From contig PUNB01000186.1 of NCBI GenBank assembly GCA_003552565.1, positions 1 to 5,978 on the forward strand: DNA of 5,978 bases. Reading direction: 5' to 3'. Position numbers and translations under genes: made by a program. Each line of letters opens with the position of its first letter. Position 1 is the stretch's first letter. Shown here one piece after another: positions 5,885 to 5,978 of this stretch. The notes beneath the pieces were generated by a model, which searched no databases, had not been told where the DNA came from, and saw only the letters and a list, made by a program, of their open reading frames with translations. This stretch comes from Lentisphaerota bacterium. Its GTDB lineage: Bacteria; Verrucomicrobiota; Lentisphaeria; Oligosphaerales; PUNB01.

Positions 5885-5969
5885 TCGTTATGTTGCGTTC
5901 CGCGTTATGTTGCGAAAAACATTTTTTTGTGATTGATAGTGACTTGAGTCAGCGTATCTCGCAACATAA
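5862..5969. repeat. Cluster of five TTATGTTGC motifs, mixed orientation
   Basis: The 9-base motif occurs at 5862-5870 (+), 5873-5881 (-), 5888-5896 (+), 5905-5913 (+) and 5961-5969 (-). The third and fourth copies extend to CGTTATGTTGCG and are 17 bases apart. The fourth and fifth face each other across about 47 bases that contain TGACT/AGTCA (5940-5944 and 5947-5951). This looks like an operator cluster or a recombination or transposon-end structure. The partner gene would be outside the window. Confidence 0.7.
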
Positions 5970-5978
5970 TTCTTGCAT

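Larger units (their letters stand above)
5482..5978. other. Gene-poor, repeat-rich region upstream of the HAD-otsB pair
   Basis: I see no convincing gene in these 497 bases. The HAD gene's ribosome-binding site (AGAGGAGA on the - strand, 5498-5491) is at the left end. I could not find a promoter with both boxes for HAD-otsB. A purine-rich - strand segment (about 5645-5720) precedes a possible 40-codon frame. The rest is palindromes and repeats, listed separately. The far right end may belong to the edge of an element or to the control region of a gene outside the window. Confidence 0.65.

Noticed and set aside
5859..5969. Integron attC site
   Set aside because: Paired outer and inner inverted motifs recall attC, but the GTTRRRY/RYYYAAC core-site pattern is not met (GTTATGT has T where a purine is required) and no integrase or cassette is visible.
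5890..5978. Open + strand frame running off the right edge (starts MLRSALCCEK)
   Set aside because: It begins inside the TTATGTTGC repeats, has no ribosome-binding site and only 29 codons are visible; this is not enough to call a gene.

Overview
The window reads as an ordinary chromosomal stretch from a Gram-negative-type bacterium of moderate GC. Four protein genes are clear: one on the + strand, cut by the left edge, and three on the - strand. A fifth, small lipoprotein gene is probable. The combination of an OleC-type beta-lactone synthetase, a beta-phosphoglucomutase-like HAD enzyme paired with OtsB, a lipobox protein and repeat-rich intergenic DNA would suit Desulfobacterota or a neighbouring phylum. 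That is a guess from gene content and has low confidence.

Layout. Positions 1-1343 (+) hold the C-terminal two thirds of a P1B-2 heavy-metal ATPase (ZntA/CadA type). Its end faces a small - strand lipoprotein gene (1355-1585), and a strong 12-bp hairpin (1389-1416) sits inside the 3' part of that small gene. Next on the - strand is oleC (1690-3426), with a good ribosome-binding site and a plausible promoter that fix its start. A 387-base gene-free gap (3427-3813) follows, filled with two large interrupted inverted repeats and a small GC-rich hairpin. Then come otsB (3814-4614, trehalose-6-phosphate phosphatase) and, upstream of it on the same strand, a HAD-superfamily phosphatase/phosphosugar mutase (4735-5481). 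These two are separated by 120 bases carrying a pyrimidine-rich palindrome and repeated motifs. The last 497 bases (5482-5978) have no convincing gene but hold a 12-bp-period tandem repeat, two hairpin-forming repeats and a cluster of five TTATGTTGC motifs that includes a 26-bp perfect palindrome.

How the genes work together. The HAD enzyme and OtsB probably form a transcription unit concerned with trehalose or a related disaccharide: OtsB releases trehalose from its 6-phosphate, and this HAD subfamily often accompanies GH65 disaccharide phosphorylases as a beta-glucose-1-phosphate mutase. No OtsA or GH65 gene is in view. OleC catalyses one step of long-chain olefin synthesis (OleABCD), but oleA, oleB and oleD are absent here, so its pathway partners must lie elsewhere or its role differs. 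The ATPase is a separate function, Zn/Cd/Pb efflux.

No CRISPR array, tRNA, rRNA, transposase, integrase or defence gene was seen. The least explained material is in the intergenic DNA, chiefly the motif cluster at the right edge and the nested inverted repeat at 3661-3749.
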